Shown here one piece after another: positions 1 through 9,627 of a DNA stretch of 64,000 bases. The stretch comes from Massilia sp. Root418 (lineage in GTDB: Bacteria > Pseudomonadota > Gammaproteobacteria > Burkholderiales > Burkholderiaceae_D): positions 640,036-704,035 of the forward strand of contig NZ_LMEC01000001.1 of NCBI RefSeq assembly GCF_001425265.1, in the 5' to 3' direction. The notes beneath the pieces are model-generated. The model was not told where the DNA came from, made no database searches, and was given only the letters and a program-made list of their open reading frames with translations. A program made the position numbers and the translations under genes. Within the stretch, counting starts at the first letter, position 1. The number at the start of each line of letters is the position of its first letter.

Positions 1-798
1 CAGCACCGGCCGCCACGCCGGCGCCACCGGCAACAGGAATACCTCCCGCAGCGCCTTTTCCAGCTCGTCCGCGTCCAGGTAGCTGCGCGCGAGGCTGCCG
101 TCGGCGCCGCGTATGGTCAGCCGGTTCTGCAGCAGCGCATGGCGCGCCTCTGGCGTGGTGCGCGCCACGATGAGCTTGTGCCGGAAGTGCGAGTCCGGGT
201 GGGTGGACGTGAAATAATTGGCCATCTCGTAATCGCCCACGGTCTGCAGGGCGGGCGAAATCTGGTAGACCGGCTGCCAGGCGCCGCCGATTTCCACCTC
301 CAGCAACTGCTCGTTGCCGACGGGGACCAATCGGAAGCGCTCGTGCGGCGTGGCCTGCGGGCCCGCCAGGCCGAAGCGCAGCGGCGCGGTCAGCACGCAG
401 CTGCCGAAACCGACGTCCGCCAGCCAGGGCGTGCCGTCTATCGTCACCCGCAGGACCATGTGCGTACGCGGGCGCAGCGCCGCCTCCGGCCCGAGCTGCC
501 AGCGCACCTGGGCGATCAGTCCCTCCACCGTGAAACCCAGCGCCTCCAGCACGCGCTTGAACAGGCTGTTCTGCTCGAAGCAATAGCCGCCGCGGCGCGC
601 CGCGATCAGCTTGGCATCCACCGCCTGCGGCGCCAGGTCCACCGGCTGGTGCAACAGCGCATCCATGGCCTCGAAAGGAATGGCGGCCGGGTGCAGTTGC
701 TGCAAGGCGAGCAGCGTGCCCAGCGTCGGCGCACGCTCGCCGGTATAGCCGACGCGCGCGCAATACGCGTCCAGAAAGTGTGGCGTGGCTTGTGTCAT
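1..798 (-). CDS. Arylamine N-acetyltransferase (3' end beyond window)
   Basis: Acetyl-CoA-dependent N-acetylation of arylamines and hydrazines, cytosolic. The visible 266 residues run unbroken from an ATG at 798 to the window edge. The family's Cys-His-Asp triad is present: Cys73 in RGGYCFEQN, His113 in RTHMVLRV and Asp128 in LADVGFG. The usual family length is about 270-285 aa, so only the last few residues are missing. The start is supported by GGAG about seven bases upstream. The gene is a single unit; the next gene on the same strand starts upstream of it with a 48-base gap. The physiological substrate cannot be read from sequence. Confidence 0.9.
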   Translation of the reverse strand, partial: MTQATPHFLDAYCARVGYTGERAPTLGTLLALQQLHPAAIPFEAMDALLHQPVDLAPQAVDAKLIAARRGGYCFEQNSLFKRVLEALGFTVEGLIAQVRWQLGPEAALRPRTHMVLRVTIDGTPWLADVGFGSCVLTAPLRFGLAGPQATPHERFRLVPVGNEQLLEVEIGGAWQPVYQISPALQTVGDYEMANYFTSTHPDSHFRHKLIVARTTPEARHALLQNRLTIRGADGSLARSYLDADELEKALREVFLLPVAPAWRPVL

Positions 799-846
799 CG
801 AATCCGCTCCATGTAACATGTTGGCGGAAAGGATAACATTTTCCCG

Positions 847-1314
847 TCAGGCCCGGCGGCGCCTCAGGATATTCAGGAATACCTCGGGCTGGAAGCCTTC
901 GCGCATTTGTTCACCGCGCACCACCAGGAAGGGCGTGCCCCTGGCGCTGTAGGCATGGAAGCCCTTGGCGCAGGCGCTGCTGGCGCTCATATTGCACTCG
1001 GTGTAGGCGAAGCCGCGCTGGTTCAGCCATTCCTTGGCCAGGTTGCAGTACAGGCAGCCATCGGCGGTGTACAGCGTCACCTCGCCGGGGCCCACCTGCG
1101 CGGCCAGTGCCGCCACCTGGGCCGGTGTCATGTCCTCGTCCAGCAGCCCGCGCAGCTGGCCGGCGCCGCTCAGCGCGAGGAAGGCCGCCACACCGACCGC
1201 CAGCAGTGCCACCGCCAGCCAGCCCGTCTGCCACGCGGTCCCGCATGCGCTCCGGCAGGCAGTCCGCCATGCTGCCCACCGCGCAGTCCATCGTCCAGTC
1301 AGCCCCGCAGCCAT
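847..1314 (-). CDS. Membrane-anchored glutaredoxin-like protein
   Basis: A 155-aa protein with an Arg/Trp-rich N-terminus, one predicted membrane segment (about residues 32-50, LAVALLAVGVAAFLALSG) and a C-terminal glutaredoxin/thioredoxin-fold domain. The redox motif is CLYC, followed by the family's cis-Pro region (GTPFLVV). It is probably a thiol-disulfide oxidoreductase tethered to the inner membrane; whether the domain faces the cytoplasm or periplasm is not clear from the sequence. It begins nine bases after the stop of the TonB/Sel1 gene, so the two are probably co-transcribed and perhaps translationally coupled. Confidence 0.75.
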   Translation of the reverse strand: MAAGLTGRWTARWAAWRTACRSACGTAWQTGWLAVALLAVGVAAFLALSGAGQLRGLLDEDMTPAQVAALAAQVGPGEVTLYTADGCLYCNLAKEWLNQRGFAYTECNMSASSACAKGFHAYSARGTPFLVVRGEQMREGFQPEVFLNILRRRRA

Positions 1315-1323
1315 GCTGGCCGC

Positions 1324-2625
1324 TTACCTGGCGCTGGTGGCGGGCAGGCGCGCGCGCCAGTGCGCCGCCGCCGCCACATCCACCGGCCGGCCCAGTTCGC
1401 CGCGCTCGGACACCGTGATCAGGCGCCGCAGCGCCGGGGCCCAGCCGCGGCCGGCGGCCAGCTCGTACAAGCGCAGCGCCTCGGCCTCGTCCTTGCGCAC
1501 ACCGCTGCCCTGTTCCAGCATTTCAGCCAGCGCGAACTGCGCCTCGACATGGCTCTGGGCGGCCGCCTTGCGGAACCACTCGGCCGCCGCAGCCACGTCG
1601 GCCGGCACGCCGCGTCCTTCGCGGTACGCCTGGCCCAGCAAGGCCTGGGCATGGGGATTGCCTTTTCCGGCCGCCTGTGCCAGCAGCGGCACGGCTTCGG
1701 CGTGGTCGCGCGGCGACTGGGAACGGAACAGCTCCGCGCCCAGCCCCAGGATCGCGTGCGCATCGCCCAGTTCCGCCCCCTGGCGCAGCATGCGCAGCGC
1801 TTCGTCGGGATTGCGGTCCACGCCCTGGCCGGTCTGGTACATCCACGCCAGGCCGACATAGGCGCGCGGCGTGCCGGCGTCGGCCGCCTTGCGCAGCCAG
1901 GCGTACGCCTGCTCGCTATCCTTGTCCACGCCGTTGCCGTTGCTGTATTGCGCCGCCAGCAGCACCATGGCCATCGCGTGCCCCTGCACGGCCGCCTTCA
2001 GCAGCCACTGGTGCGCTTGAACGGCATCGGCCGGCCCGCCTTGCGGCGGCAGCAAGAGCAGAGCGGCCAGGTATTGCGCCTCGGCGTCACCGGCGTCCGC
2101 CGCCTTGCTCAGCCACTGCAGGGCTTGCGCATTGTCCGGCTGCACGCCCTTGCCGCTCCGGTACAGCTCGCCCAATTTACGCTGCGCCGCGACGTCCCCG
2201 GCCTCGGCCGCCTCAAGCGTGCTGGCGAACGCGGCTTGCAAGGCGGGATCATTGGCGCTGTGGTCCAGCGTCCACACGTACTGCATCCGCATCCATGACG
2301 ACTGCGGCTTGCCGTTCAGGGTGGCGGGCTTGAACTTGCACTTGGCAATGCCGAAGCGCGCAGCCTCATCCAGCAGGGGATAGCCGCTGGACTTGGTGAC
2401 CTTGGACTCCACGACGCTGCCATCCGCGCCTATCCTGAAGGCCATCGTGACAGTGCCCTGCTGCTCGCGGCGCAACGCATCCTGCGGCCAGACCGGCTTC
2501 TCGCAGCGGTTGAAATCGGCCACGGCGGGCGTGGGCGCCGGCCCCGCCGCCTGCGCCGCGCCATGCCAGCCGGCCAGGGCCAATACCGCTGCGGCTGCCT
2601 GGCGCGCCATTGCTTGGGTGATCAT
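1324..2625 (-). CDS. Exported TonB-domain / Sel1-repeat protein
   Basis: A 433-aa protein. The start is the ATG at 2625, preceded by AGGATGACAGC; it gives a clean signal peptide (MITQAMARQAAAAVLALAGW...AQA). A longer frame to 2718 adds a non-signal-like leader. Residues about 30-125 resemble a TonB C-terminal domain (VWPQDALRREQQGTVTMAFRIGADGSVV...SSGYPLLDEAA). The rest is a series of Sel1/TPR-like repeats of about 36 residues (AQRKLGELYRSGKGV, AMVLLAAQYSNGNGV, AYVGLAWMYQTGQGV, AQALLGQAYREGRGV). It lacks the N-terminal membrane anchor of a true TonB. A periplasmic scaffold or envelope-stress role is inference. It is followed closely by the glutaredoxin-like gene. Confidence 0.8.
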   Translation of the reverse strand: MITQAMARQAAAAVLALAGWHGAAQAAGPAPTPAVADFNRCEKPVWPQDALRREQQGTVTMAFRIGADGSVVESKVTKSSGYPLLDEAARFGIAKCKFKPATLNGKPQSSWMRMQYVWTLDHSANDPALQAAFASTLEAAEAGDVAAQRKLGELYRSGKGVQPDNAQALQWLSKAADAGDAEAQYLAALLLLPPQGGPADAVQAHQWLLKAAVQGHAMAMVLLAAQYSNGNGVDKDSEQAYAWLRKAADAGTPRAYVGLAWMYQTGQGVDRNPDEALRMLRQGAELGDAHAILGLGAELFRSQSPRDHAEAVPLLAQAAGKGNPHAQALLGQAYREGRGVPADVAAAAEWFRKAAAQSHVEAQFALAEMLEQGSGVRKDEAEALRLYELAAGRGWAPALRRLITVSERGELGRPVDVAAAAHWRARLPATSAR

Positions 2626-2757
2626 GCTGTCATCCTGCGAGATTAGCAAAAATACCATCTTACAGTTACTCGCCGACGATTGTCCATCAGCCGCGATCGG
2701 CTTGCAAAGCGCTAGCAATGGCGATCAAAAATGATGGGCTGGTGCCAGCCCTGCAGC

Positions 2758-3330
2758 CTATTTCACGCGCTGCTTTTCCAGCTTGCGCGCCAGCGTGCGG
2801 CGGTGCATGCCCAGGCGGCGGGCCGCTTCGGAGATGTTGAAGTCGGTCTCGGCCAGCACCTCGTGGATGCGCTCCCACTCCAGCGTCTTGATGGAGGTGG
2901 AGCGGTTGGTCATTTCCACCTCGGCGCTGCCGGCCACGTGGGCGAAGGCGGCCTCGATGTCGTCCGTGTTGGACGGCTTGGCCAGGTATTGGCAGGCGCC
3001 CAGCTTGATGGCCTCGACCGCCGTGTTGATGCTGGCAAAGCCGGTCAGCACCACGATCAGCATGTCCGGGTCGTGCGCGTGCAGCATTTGCACGCACAGC
3101 AGGCCGGACGTGTTGTTTTTCAGCTTCAGGTCCACCACGGCGTAGCCCGGCGTATGCTGCTCCAGCAGCGCTTCGGCCTCTTCGAGGCTGGCGGCCAGCA
3201 GCACCTCGTAGCCGCGCCGCTCGAACGAGCGGCCGAGCGTGCGCGCGAAGGCGGCATCGTCTTCAATGATGATGAGCTGGCGGACTTCCTGCATGCCCGG
3301 CATGTCTTCTTGTGCTGCGTGTTCCGGCAT
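2758..3330 (-). CDS. regA: RegA/PrrA/ActR-type redox response regulator
   Basis: A 190-aa response regulator. An N-terminal receiver domain carries acidic residues in IIIEDD, the phospho-acceptor Asp67 in AVVDLKL and Lys118 in YLAKPS. A short linker leads to a C-terminal Fis-type helix-turn-helix (ISEAARRLGMHRRTLARKL), the arrangement and motif typical of RegA/PrrA/ActR. The start at 3330 has GAGGAATAGGA upstream. It begins two bases after the stop of the kinase gene, so the pair is one operon. In this family the regulator controls respiratory oxidases and redox-linked metabolism. Its position behind cyoABCD-SURF1 suggests it regulates the adjacent oxidase. Confidence 0.92.
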   Translation of the reverse strand: MPEHAAQEDMPGMQEVRQLIIIEDDAAFARTLGRSFERRGYEVLLAASLEEAEALLEQHTPGYAVVDLKLKNNTSGLLCVQMLHAHDPDMLIVVLTGFASINTAVEAIKLGACQYLAKPSNTDDIEAAFAHVAGSAEVEMTNRSTSIKTLEWERIHEVLAETDFNISEAARRLGMHRRTLARKLEKQRVK

Positions 3331-3332
3331 TC

Positions 3333-4652
3333 CTATTCCTCTTCCACTGCAATGGCCGCAAGCGGCAGGCTCAGCTGCACCGCCGCGCCGCCTTCGGGCC
3401 GGTTGCTGGCCGTGACGGTGCCGCCCAGGGTGCGCGCCACGTTCACGGTCAGGAACAGGCCCAGGCCCCGGCCCGGCTTGGCCTTGCTGGAATTGTAGGG
3501 CTTGCCGAACTGTTCCAGGATCTCGGGCGCGAAACCGGGCCCGCTGTCGCTGACGACCAGCCTGAGCGCGCCGTCTTCGCAGCGCGCCTCCAGCCTGACC
3601 CATTCGGGCGACGCTTCCAGTGCATTATCCAGCACATTGCAGATCATTTGCTTCAGCGCCGAATCGAACACCACCGGCAGGTCCGCAATGCGGTTATCGT
3701 ACTCGAAGGCAGCCACCGGCCGGCTTTCGCGCCACTCCTGCACCAGCTCGTCGAGGAAGGTATTGATGGTGGTGCGCGTGGACGACTCGCCGCGCGCCTC
3801 GCCGGCCGACAGCAGGATGCCGCTGACGATGGACTTGCAGCGCGCCAGCTGGGCCTGCATTTCGCCGATTTCCTCCAGCAGTTCCGGGTTCCTGCTGAAT
3901 TCCGGCATGCGGCGCCAGTCGCCCAGGATCACCGACAAGGTGGCCAGCGGCGTGCCGAGTTCGTGCGCGGCGCCCGAGGCGAGCAAGCCCATGCGCACGA
4001 TGTGCTCCTCTTCGGCCGCGCGCTGGCGCATGCTGGCCAGCATGGCGTCGCCGGCGCGCAGATTGCTCATGATGCGCGTGATGAACACCACCAGCAGCGC
4101 GGCGTTGAGCGCAAAGCAGATCAGCATGCCCTGGATGTACAGGCTGAAATAGCCGCGCTCGTGGAACAGCGGCAGCGCGATCGGCTTGGACCACACCGAC
4201 AGGCCGGCAAGGCAGGCGCTGGCAATGGCCACGATGGTCCAGGTGGACCACGCCTCCAGCAGCACCGCGCTGAGAATTACTTGCAGCAGGTACAGGTAGA
4301 CAAAGGGATTGGAGGTGCCGCCGCTCAGGTAGAGCTGGGCGGTAAGGCTGGCCACGTCCACCAGCATGGCGATGAACAGTTCGGCGTTCGACACCGCCCA
4401 CTTTTCATGCCAGCGCAGCTGGCTGGCCACGTTGAAGGCGATCAGGCAGGCCAGCACTTCGAGCATGTAGACCAGCGGCAGCTTGATGCCGAAGCCCCAT
4501 GCCACCACGGCGATGGTGGTCACCTGGCCGACCACGGCGATCCAGCGCAGCTGGATCAGCTGCTGCATGTTCTGGTGCCCGGCGGCCTGGCCGGCCTTGG
4601 CGGCCGCCAGGAAAGACGGCAATTTTGCTATGGAAAGTATTTGGCCCGACAT
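3333..4652 (-). CDS. regB: RegB/PrrB-type redox sensor histidine kinase
   Basis: A 439-aa membrane histidine kinase with about six transmembrane segments in residues 35-195. The RegB signature GGTSNPF (111-117), linked to quinone sensing in this family, lies in a membrane loop. The H-box is HELGTPLATL with His230. A cysteine (Cys272, LARCKSIV) sits where the redox-active cysteine of RegB is expected. N and G boxes follow (NVLDNALEAS; DSGPGFAPEIL; GRGLGLFL). The ATG at 4652 has GAGGGACC upstream. It lies 15 bases after the SURF1 gene and probably belongs to the cyo operon. Confidence 0.93.
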   Translation of the reverse strand: MSGQILSIAKLPSFLAAAKAGQAAGHQNMQQLIQLRWIAVVGQVTTIAVVAWGFGIKLPLVYMLEVLACLIAFNVASQLRWHEKWAVSNAELFIAMLVDVASLTAQLYLSGGTSNPFVYLYLLQVILSAVLLEAWSTWTIVAIASACLAGLSVWSKPIALPLFHERGYFSLYIQGMLICFALNAALLVVFITRIMSNLRAGDAMLASMRQRAAEEEHIVRMGLLASGAAHELGTPLATLSVILGDWRRMPEFSRNPELLEEIGEMQAQLARCKSIVSGILLSAGEARGESSTRTTINTFLDELVQEWRESRPVAAFEYDNRIADLPVVFDSALKQMICNVLDNALEASPEWVRLEARCEDGALRLVVSDSGPGFAPEILEQFGKPYNSSKAKPGRGLGLFLTVNVARTLGGTVTASNRPEGGAAVQLSLPLAAIAVEEE

Positions 4653-4667
4653 GGTCCCTCGCCCGGT

Positions 4668-5519
4668 TTATGCGTGCGCGCTGCCCTTGCGCGCACGGCG
4701 GCGCTCGTCGCGGATCACCCACGCCAGCGCGGCCGCCATCATAACAGCCAGCGCGTACCAGGTGAGCGCATAAACCAGGTGATTGTTCGGGAAGGAGATC
4801 ACTGTCATGCCGCCGTAGGGGCGCACGGCCGGGTCCAGGTCGGCCACGTACTGGCCGGCGTCGGCGTCGACAAAATATGGCGCCACGCGCGCCGCCTGTA
4901 GGCCGCGCGCGGTGGCCATGGCGTGCACGTCGCGCGCGTACCAGCGGTTTTGCGCCGGCTCGTTCACGCGCAGGCCCAGCGGGCCGGGCTTGGTCTCGCT
5001 GATGCGCAGCAGGCCGTTGATGCGCACCGGCGCGCGCCCGGCGAGCGCGGCGGCGGCACAGGCATCGGTGCCGGCCGGCACCGTGTTGGACAGGCTGGCG
5101 CCGAGGGCGGCGGCCGCGTCCAGCGGCACGAAGCCGCGGTTGATAATGACCATGCTGCCGTCCGCCTGGCACAGCGGCGTGAGCAGCCAATAGCCAGGGC
5201 CACGTTCGGTGGTCGCCTGCGCTTTGGTGGAGTATTCGGGGAGCAATCGGCCCGTCAGGAAGACGTGCTTGTATTCATCGGTCTCGGCGGAGACCCTGGC
5301 CCAGTCCTGCGGCCCGGGGGCGGAAACCGGCTCGGCGTGCACGCGCGCGTCGACGCGTGCAATCAGCGCCAGTTTCCATTGCAGGCGCTGGACTTGCCAC
5401 GTGCCCAGCGCGAGCAGTACTGCAATGACCAGCACCGCGCACGCCGCCAGCGTGTAGCGCAGGCCTGCGGAGCGCAGGCGCGGTACGGAGGCTGCGGCGG
5501 AGCGCGGTGCGGACATCAT
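4668..5519 (-). CDS. SURF1-family oxidase assembly protein
   Basis: A 283-aa SURF1 protein with the family layout: a transmembrane helix near the N-terminus (LRYTLAACAVLVIAVLLALGTWQ), a periplasmic domain and a second helix near the C-terminus (LVYALTWYALAVMMAAALAWV). Family motifs include LGTWQVQRLQWK, GPGYWLLTPL and VIINRGFVP. SURF1 proteins assist heme insertion and assembly of heme-copper oxidases. The start ATG overlaps the cyoD stop (ATGA at 5516-5519), indicating coupling. In E. coli this position holds cyoE (heme O synthase); no cyoE is present in the window. Confidence 0.9.
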   Translation of the reverse strand: MMSAPRSAAASVPRLRSAGLRYTLAACAVLVIAVLLALGTWQVQRLQWKLALIARVDARVHAEPVSAPGPQDWARVSAETDEYKHVFLTGRLLPEYSTKAQATTERGPGYWLLTPLCQADGSMVIINRGFVPLDAAAALGASLSNTVPAGTDACAAAALAGRAPVRINGLLRISETKPGPLGLRVNEPAQNRWYARDVHAMATARGLQAARVAPYFVDADAGQYVADLDPAVRPYGGMTVISFPNNHLVYALTWYALAVMMAAALAWVIRDERRRARKGSAHA

Positions 5520-5920
5520 GGCATGTTGCGCATCTGGTGAGCGTCCATGCCCGGCATCATGTTGGCATTCATGTGGTACATGACCCAGATCGAGCCCGAC
5601 AGCACGATGACCACCAGGATCAGCGTGAACATCATGGCCAGCATGGACCAGCCGCCCTCCACTTTCGCGTTCATGTGCAGGAAGTAGACCATGTGGACCA
5701 CGATCTGCACGGCCGCGAAGCCGAGGATGGTGAAGGCGGTGGTAGCCGGATTGGCGAACACATTGCCCATCACCAGCCAGAACGGAATGGCGGTCAGGAT
5801 TACCGACAGGATGAAGCCGATGGTGTAGGACTTCAGGCTGCCATGGTTGTGGTCGTCGTGGCCGTGGTGGCCGTGGCCGTGATCGTCATGGCCATGGTGC
5901 TCGTGGTTGTGATCGCTCAT
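5516..5920 (-). CDS. cyoD: Cytochrome bo3 ubiquinol oxidase subunit IV
   Basis: A 134-aa small subunit with three predicted membrane helices, matching CyoD length and hydrophobic pattern (SYTIGFILSVILTAIPFWLV; FTILGFAAVQIVVHMVYFLHM; MMFTLILVVIVLSGSIWVMYHM). It is fourth in the order cyoA-B-C-D and overlaps the end of cyoC by four bases (ATGA-type coupling). Odd feature: the first 27 residues are extremely His/Asp-rich (about 12 His), unlike a normal CyoD leader, and look like a metal-binding extension. Confidence 0.92.
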   Translation of the reverse strand: MSDHNHEHHGHDDHGHGHHGHDDHNHGSLKSYTIGFILSVILTAIPFWLVMGNVFANPATTAFTILGFAAVQIVVHMVYFLHMNAKVEGGWSMLAMMFTLILVVIVLSGSIWVMYHMNANMMPGMDAHQMRNMP

Positions 5921-6528
5921 GGCAGAACTCCCATCAGGTAAACAAAGGTGAACACGCCGATCCAGACCACGTCCAGGAAGTGCCAGAACATCGACAGGCA
6001 GGTCAGGCGGCGCATGTTTTCATGCGTCAGGCCGTGCTTCTTCAGCTGGAACAGCAGCGTGATCAGCCAGACGATGCCGAAGGTCACGTGCAGGCCGTGG
6101 GTGGCCACCAGCGACCAGAACGAGGTCAGGAAGGCGCTGCGCTGCGGACCGGCGTTTTCGTGCAGCAGGTGCACGAACTCGTACAGTTCCAGCGAGATGA
6201 AGGCTGCGCCGAACAGGCCGGTGACGATCAGCCAGCCCATGGTGGCGCCCAGGCGCTTGCGGCCTGCTTCCAGCATGGCGAAGCCGTAGGTGATCGACGA
6301 CAGCAGCAGCATCGAGGTGTTCAATGCCACCAGCTTCAGGTCGAACAGCTCGGCGCCGGTCGGGCCGCCCGCGTAGTTGCGGCCCAGCACGGCGTAGGTT
6401 GCGAACAGGACGGCGAAGATCAGGCAATCGCTCATCAGGTAGATCCAGAAACCGAGCAAGGTGCCGTTTTCCGGATGGTGCTCGCGCACGAAGTAGCGCG
6501 AGCTTGGGTTCAAAGTAGCGTCAGACAT
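5917..6528 (-). CDS. cyoC: Cytochrome bo3 ubiquinol oxidase subunit III
   Basis: A heme-copper oxidase subunit III of about 203 aa with five membrane helices. Recognisable sequence includes [25 protein letters not shown] near the N-terminus and [19 protein letters not shown]. The start is ambiguous: ATG at 6528 (MSDATLNP) or ATG at 6534 (MPMSDATL). Neither has a strong Shine-Dalgarno, as expected for a gene lying on the cyoB stop (TGA at 6521-6523) and probably translated by coupling. It overlaps cyoD by four bases. Confidence 0.93.
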   Translation of the reverse strand: MSDATLNPSSRYFVREHHPENGTLLGFWIYLMSDCLIFAVLFATYAVLGRNYAGGPTGAELFDLKLVALNTSMLLLSSITYGFAMLEAGRKRLGATMGWLIVTGLFGAAFISLELYEFVHLLHENAGPQRSAFLTSFWSLVATHGLHVTFGIVWLITLLFQLKKHGLTHENMRRLTCLSMFWHFLDVVWIGVFTFVYLMGVLP

Positions 6529-8515
6529 GGGCATTCAGCAGTTGGGTGCGAGCATTTTCGGTGCGGACCACTTCGTCCGCAGGAATGTAGTAATCGCGTT
6601 TGTAATTAAACGTGTGAACAATGATGGCGGCCATCATGGCAACGAAGGCAACGCCGGCCAGGATCCACATCTGCCAGATCAGGGCGAAGCCCACCAGGCC
6701 GCTGATCGCGGCAATCACGAAGCCGGCCCAGGTGTTCTTGGGCATGTGGATCGCCACGTAGTCCTGCAGCGGACGCTGGTAGCCGTTCTTCTTCATGTCG
6801 GCCCAGGTGTCGTTGTCGTGCACGCGCGGGGTGAACGCGAAGTTGTAGTCAGGCGGTGGCGACGAGGTCGACCATTCCAGCGTGCGGCCGTTCCACGGAT
6901 CGCCGGTGACGTCCATGTTTTGCTTGCGGTCGCGGAACGAGACCCAGAACTGCATCAGCATGGCGCCGATACCGCCGGCGATCATGACCGCGCCCAGCGC
7001 GGCGATCTGGAACCAGATCTGCAGCGATGGATCGTCGAAGTGGCTCATGCGGCGGGTCACGCCCATCAGGCCCAGCACGTACAGCGGCATGAAGGCGAAG
7101 TAGAAGCCCACGAACCACAGCCAGAACGACCACTTGCCCCAGTAAGCGTTGAGCTTGTAGCCGAAGGCTTTCGGGAACCAGTAGTTGATTGCCGCGAACA
7201 CGCCGAACACCACGCCGCCGATGATGACGTTGTGGAAGTGCGCGATCAGGAACAGCGAGTTGTGCAGCACGAAGTCGGCCGGAGGAACAGCCAGCAGCAC
7301 GCCGGTCATGCCGCCGATAACGAAGGTGATGATGAAACCGATGGTCCACAGCATCGGCACTTCAAAGCGGATGCGGCCGCGGTACATGGTAAACAGCCAG
7401 TTGAAGATCTTGGCCCCGGTCGGGATCGAGATAATCATCGTGGTGATGCCGAAGAACGAGTTCACGCTGGCGCCGGAGCCCATGGTGAAGAAGTGGTGCA
7501 GCCAGACCAGGTAGGACAGGATGGTGATCACGACGGTGGCGTACACCATCGAGGTGTAGCCGAACAGGCGCTTGCCGCAGTAGGTCGAGACGATTTCCGA
7601 GAACACGCCGAACACCGGCAGCACCAGGATGTAGACCTCGGGGTGGCCCCAGATCCAGATCAGGTTCACGTACAGCATGGGGTTGCCGCCCAGCTCGTTG
7701 GTGAAGAAGTTGGTGCCGAAGGTACGGTCCAGCGACAGCATGGCCAGCACGGCGGTCAGCACAGGGAACACGGCCACGATCAGCGCGTTGGTGCACAGGG
7801 CGGTCCAGGTGAAGACCGGCATCTTCATCATGTCCATGCCGGGCGCGCGCATTTTCACGATGGTGACCACCAGGTTCACGCCGGACAGCAGCGTGCCCAC
7901 CCCGGCCACCTGTAATGACCAGATGTAGTAGTCCACCCCCACGTCGGGCGAGGCGAGGATGCCGGACAGCGGCGGATAGGCCAGCCAGCCGGTGCGGGCG
8001 AATTCGCCCACGAACAGCGAAGCCATCACCAGGATGGCGCCGAAGGCGGTCATCCAGAAGGAGAAGTTGTTCAGGAACGGGAAGGCCACGTCGCGCGCGC
8101 CGATCTGCAGCGGCACCACGTAGTTCATCAGCCCGGTCACGAAGGGCATGGCCACGAAGAAGATCATGATCACGCCGTGGGCGGTGAAGACCTGGTCGTA
8201 GTGGTGCGGCGGCAGGAAGCCGGCCGAGTCGCCGAAGGAGATCGCTTGCTGGGCGCGCATCATCAGCGCGTCGGCAAAGCCGCGCAGCAGCATGATCAGG
8301 CCCAGGATCATGTACATGATGCCGATCTTCTTGTGGTCGATGCTGGTGATCCAGTTCGTCCACAGGTTGCCCCACAGGCGGAAGTAGGAGATGGCGCCAA
8401 GCAGGCCGATGCCGCCCAGCACGACGCCGGCGAAGGTCGCCAGCAGGATAGGCTCATGGAAGGGAATCGCTTCCCAGCTCAGCCGTCCGAAGATGAGGTC
8501 AGTATTGTGTTGCAT
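6521..8515 (-). CDS. cyoB: Cytochrome bo3 ubiquinol oxidase subunit I
   Basis: A 664-aa catalytic subunit holding the low-spin heme, high-spin heme and CuB. Signature sequences of heme-copper oxidases are clear: [15 protein letters not shown], the [12 protein letters not shown] motif with the CuB/Tyr ligands, WLHHFFTMG and [10 protein letters not shown]. The length and about 15 helices match CyoB. It overlaps the end of cyoA by 17 bases. It reduces O2 to water with ubiquinol and pumps protons across the inner membrane. Confidence 0.97.
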   Translation of the reverse strand: MQHNTDLIFGRLSWEAIPFHEPILLATFAGVVLGGIGLLGAISYFRLWGNLWTNWITSIDHKKIGIMYMILGLIMLLRGFADALMMRAQQAISFGDSAGFLPPHHYDQVFTAHGVIMIFFVAMPFVTGLMNYVVPLQIGARDVAFPFLNNFSFWMTAFGAILVMASLFVGEFARTGWLAYPPLSGILASPDVGVDYYIWSLQVAGVGTLLSGVNLVVTIVKMRAPGMDMMKMPVFTWTALCTNALIVAVFPVLTAVLAMLSLDRTFGTNFFTNELGGNPMLYVNLIWIWGHPEVYILVLPVFGVFSEIVSTYCGKRLFGYTSMVYATVVITILSYLVWLHHFFTMGSGASVNSFFGITTMIISIPTGAKIFNWLFTMYRGRIRFEVPMLWTIGFIITFVIGGMTGVLLAVPPADFVLHNSLFLIAHFHNVIIGGVVFGVFAAINYWFPKAFGYKLNAYWGKWSFWLWFVGFYFAFMPLYVLGLMGVTRRMSHFDDPSLQIWFQIAALGAVMIAGGIGAMLMQFWVSFRDRKQNMDVTGDPWNGRTLEWSTSSPPPDYNFAFTPRVHDNDTWADMKKNGYQRPLQDYVAIHMPKNTWAGFVIAAISGLVGFALIWQMWILAGVAFVAMMAAIIVHTFNYKRDYYIPADEVVRTENARTQLLNAHV

Positions 8516-9500
8516 TGTTGCTCTTCATGGAAAGATTAGGCACGGGAGTCGGCGTATTGCACAGCTCGGCCGCGGTTTTCGCGCGCACGATGTCATCCGC
8601 CATCATCTTGTTCATGCAGGTGGTGCCGTCGCCGACGCAGCGGTTCAGGATCGCGTCGTACAGGTCTGCAGAAACGGTCGGGTAGTAGCGCACCGGCTCT
8701 TTTTCGCTCGGCTTTTCCAGCACCTGGTAGGTGGCGCGGTCCAGCGCCACGGCGCCGGTGGCACCGGAAGCCTTGACCTTGGCTACCCAGGCGTCGAAGT
8801 CCGCATTGCTCACGCCGTGGTACTTGAAGCGCATGTGCGAGAAGCCCGCGCCGCTGAAGTTGGCCGAGAAGCCGTCGTACACGCCCGGCTTGTTGATGAC
8901 CGCGTTCAGCTGCGTCTCCATGCTCGGCATCGCGTAGATCATGCCGGCCAGGGCTGGCACGTAGAAGGCATTCATCACGGTCGAGGCGGTGATCTTGTAA
9001 CGTACAGGCACGTCAACCGGCGTGACCAGTTCATTGACGGTGGCGATGCCCTGCTCCGGATAGATGAACAGCCATTTCCAGTCCAGCGCCACCACTTGCA
9101 CTTCCAGCGGCTTGACGCCGGCGGCCAGCGGACGCTTGTCGTCGATGCGCGACAGCGGACGGTACGGGTCCAGCTGGTGGGTGCTGATCCAGGTCAGCAG
9201 GCCCAGCACGATGATGATCAGCAGCGGCGCGCCCCAGATCACCAGTTCGAGCTTGGTGGAATGATCCCAATCGGGTTCATATTTGGCGGTAGTGTTGCTT
9301 TGGCGATACTTCCACGCAAAGAACAGGGTCAGTGCGATGACTGGGACGACAATCAGCAGCATCAGCAAGGTGGACACCACCACGAGGCGGGCCTGCTGCG
9401 CGGCGATATCGCCGGACGGATTCATCACCACGGTGTTGCAGCCTGCGAGCAACATCAGCGGCAAAAGAGCCAATCCACGATGGTTCAGGGGAGATTTCAT
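8499..9500 (-). CDS. cyoA: Cytochrome bo3 ubiquinol oxidase subunit II
   Basis: A 333-aa lipoprotein subunit. The start at 9500 is chosen because it gives [21 protein letters not shown], a lipobox with Cys21; a longer frame to 9650 would bury it. Two membrane helices are followed by a periplasmic cupredoxin domain ([45 protein letters not shown]). The CuA cysteine pair of cytochrome c oxidases is absent, as expected for a quinol oxidase. It is the first gene of the cyo operon, with the promoter in 9501-9627 shared with a divergent permease gene. Confidence 0.95.
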   Translation of the reverse strand: MKSPLNHRGLALLPLMLLAGCNTVVMNPSGDIAAQQARLVVVSTLLMLLIVVPVIALTLFFAWKYRQSNTTAKYEPDWDHSTKLELVIWGAPLLIIIVLGLLTWISTHQLDPYRPLSRIDDKRPLAAGVKPLEVQVVALDWKWLFIYPEQGIATVNELVTPVDVPVRYKITASTVMNAFYVPALAGMIYAMPSMETQLNAVINKPGVYDGFSANFSGAGFSHMRFKYHGVSNADFDAWVAKVKASGATGAVALDRATYQVLEKPSEKEPVRYYPTVSADLYDAILNRCVGDGTTCMNKMMADDIVRAKTAAELCNTPTPVPNLSMKSNNATQY

Positions 9501-9627
9501 GCGGTAATGTACGTTACATAAAATGAATAACATGGTACTGTAACCACAACGGCTCTCCTTGGACATTGGACACTTTGTCCTACCCACGGGGCGGACCGTT
9601 GTACAACTAATAAGCGAGACAAGGAAT

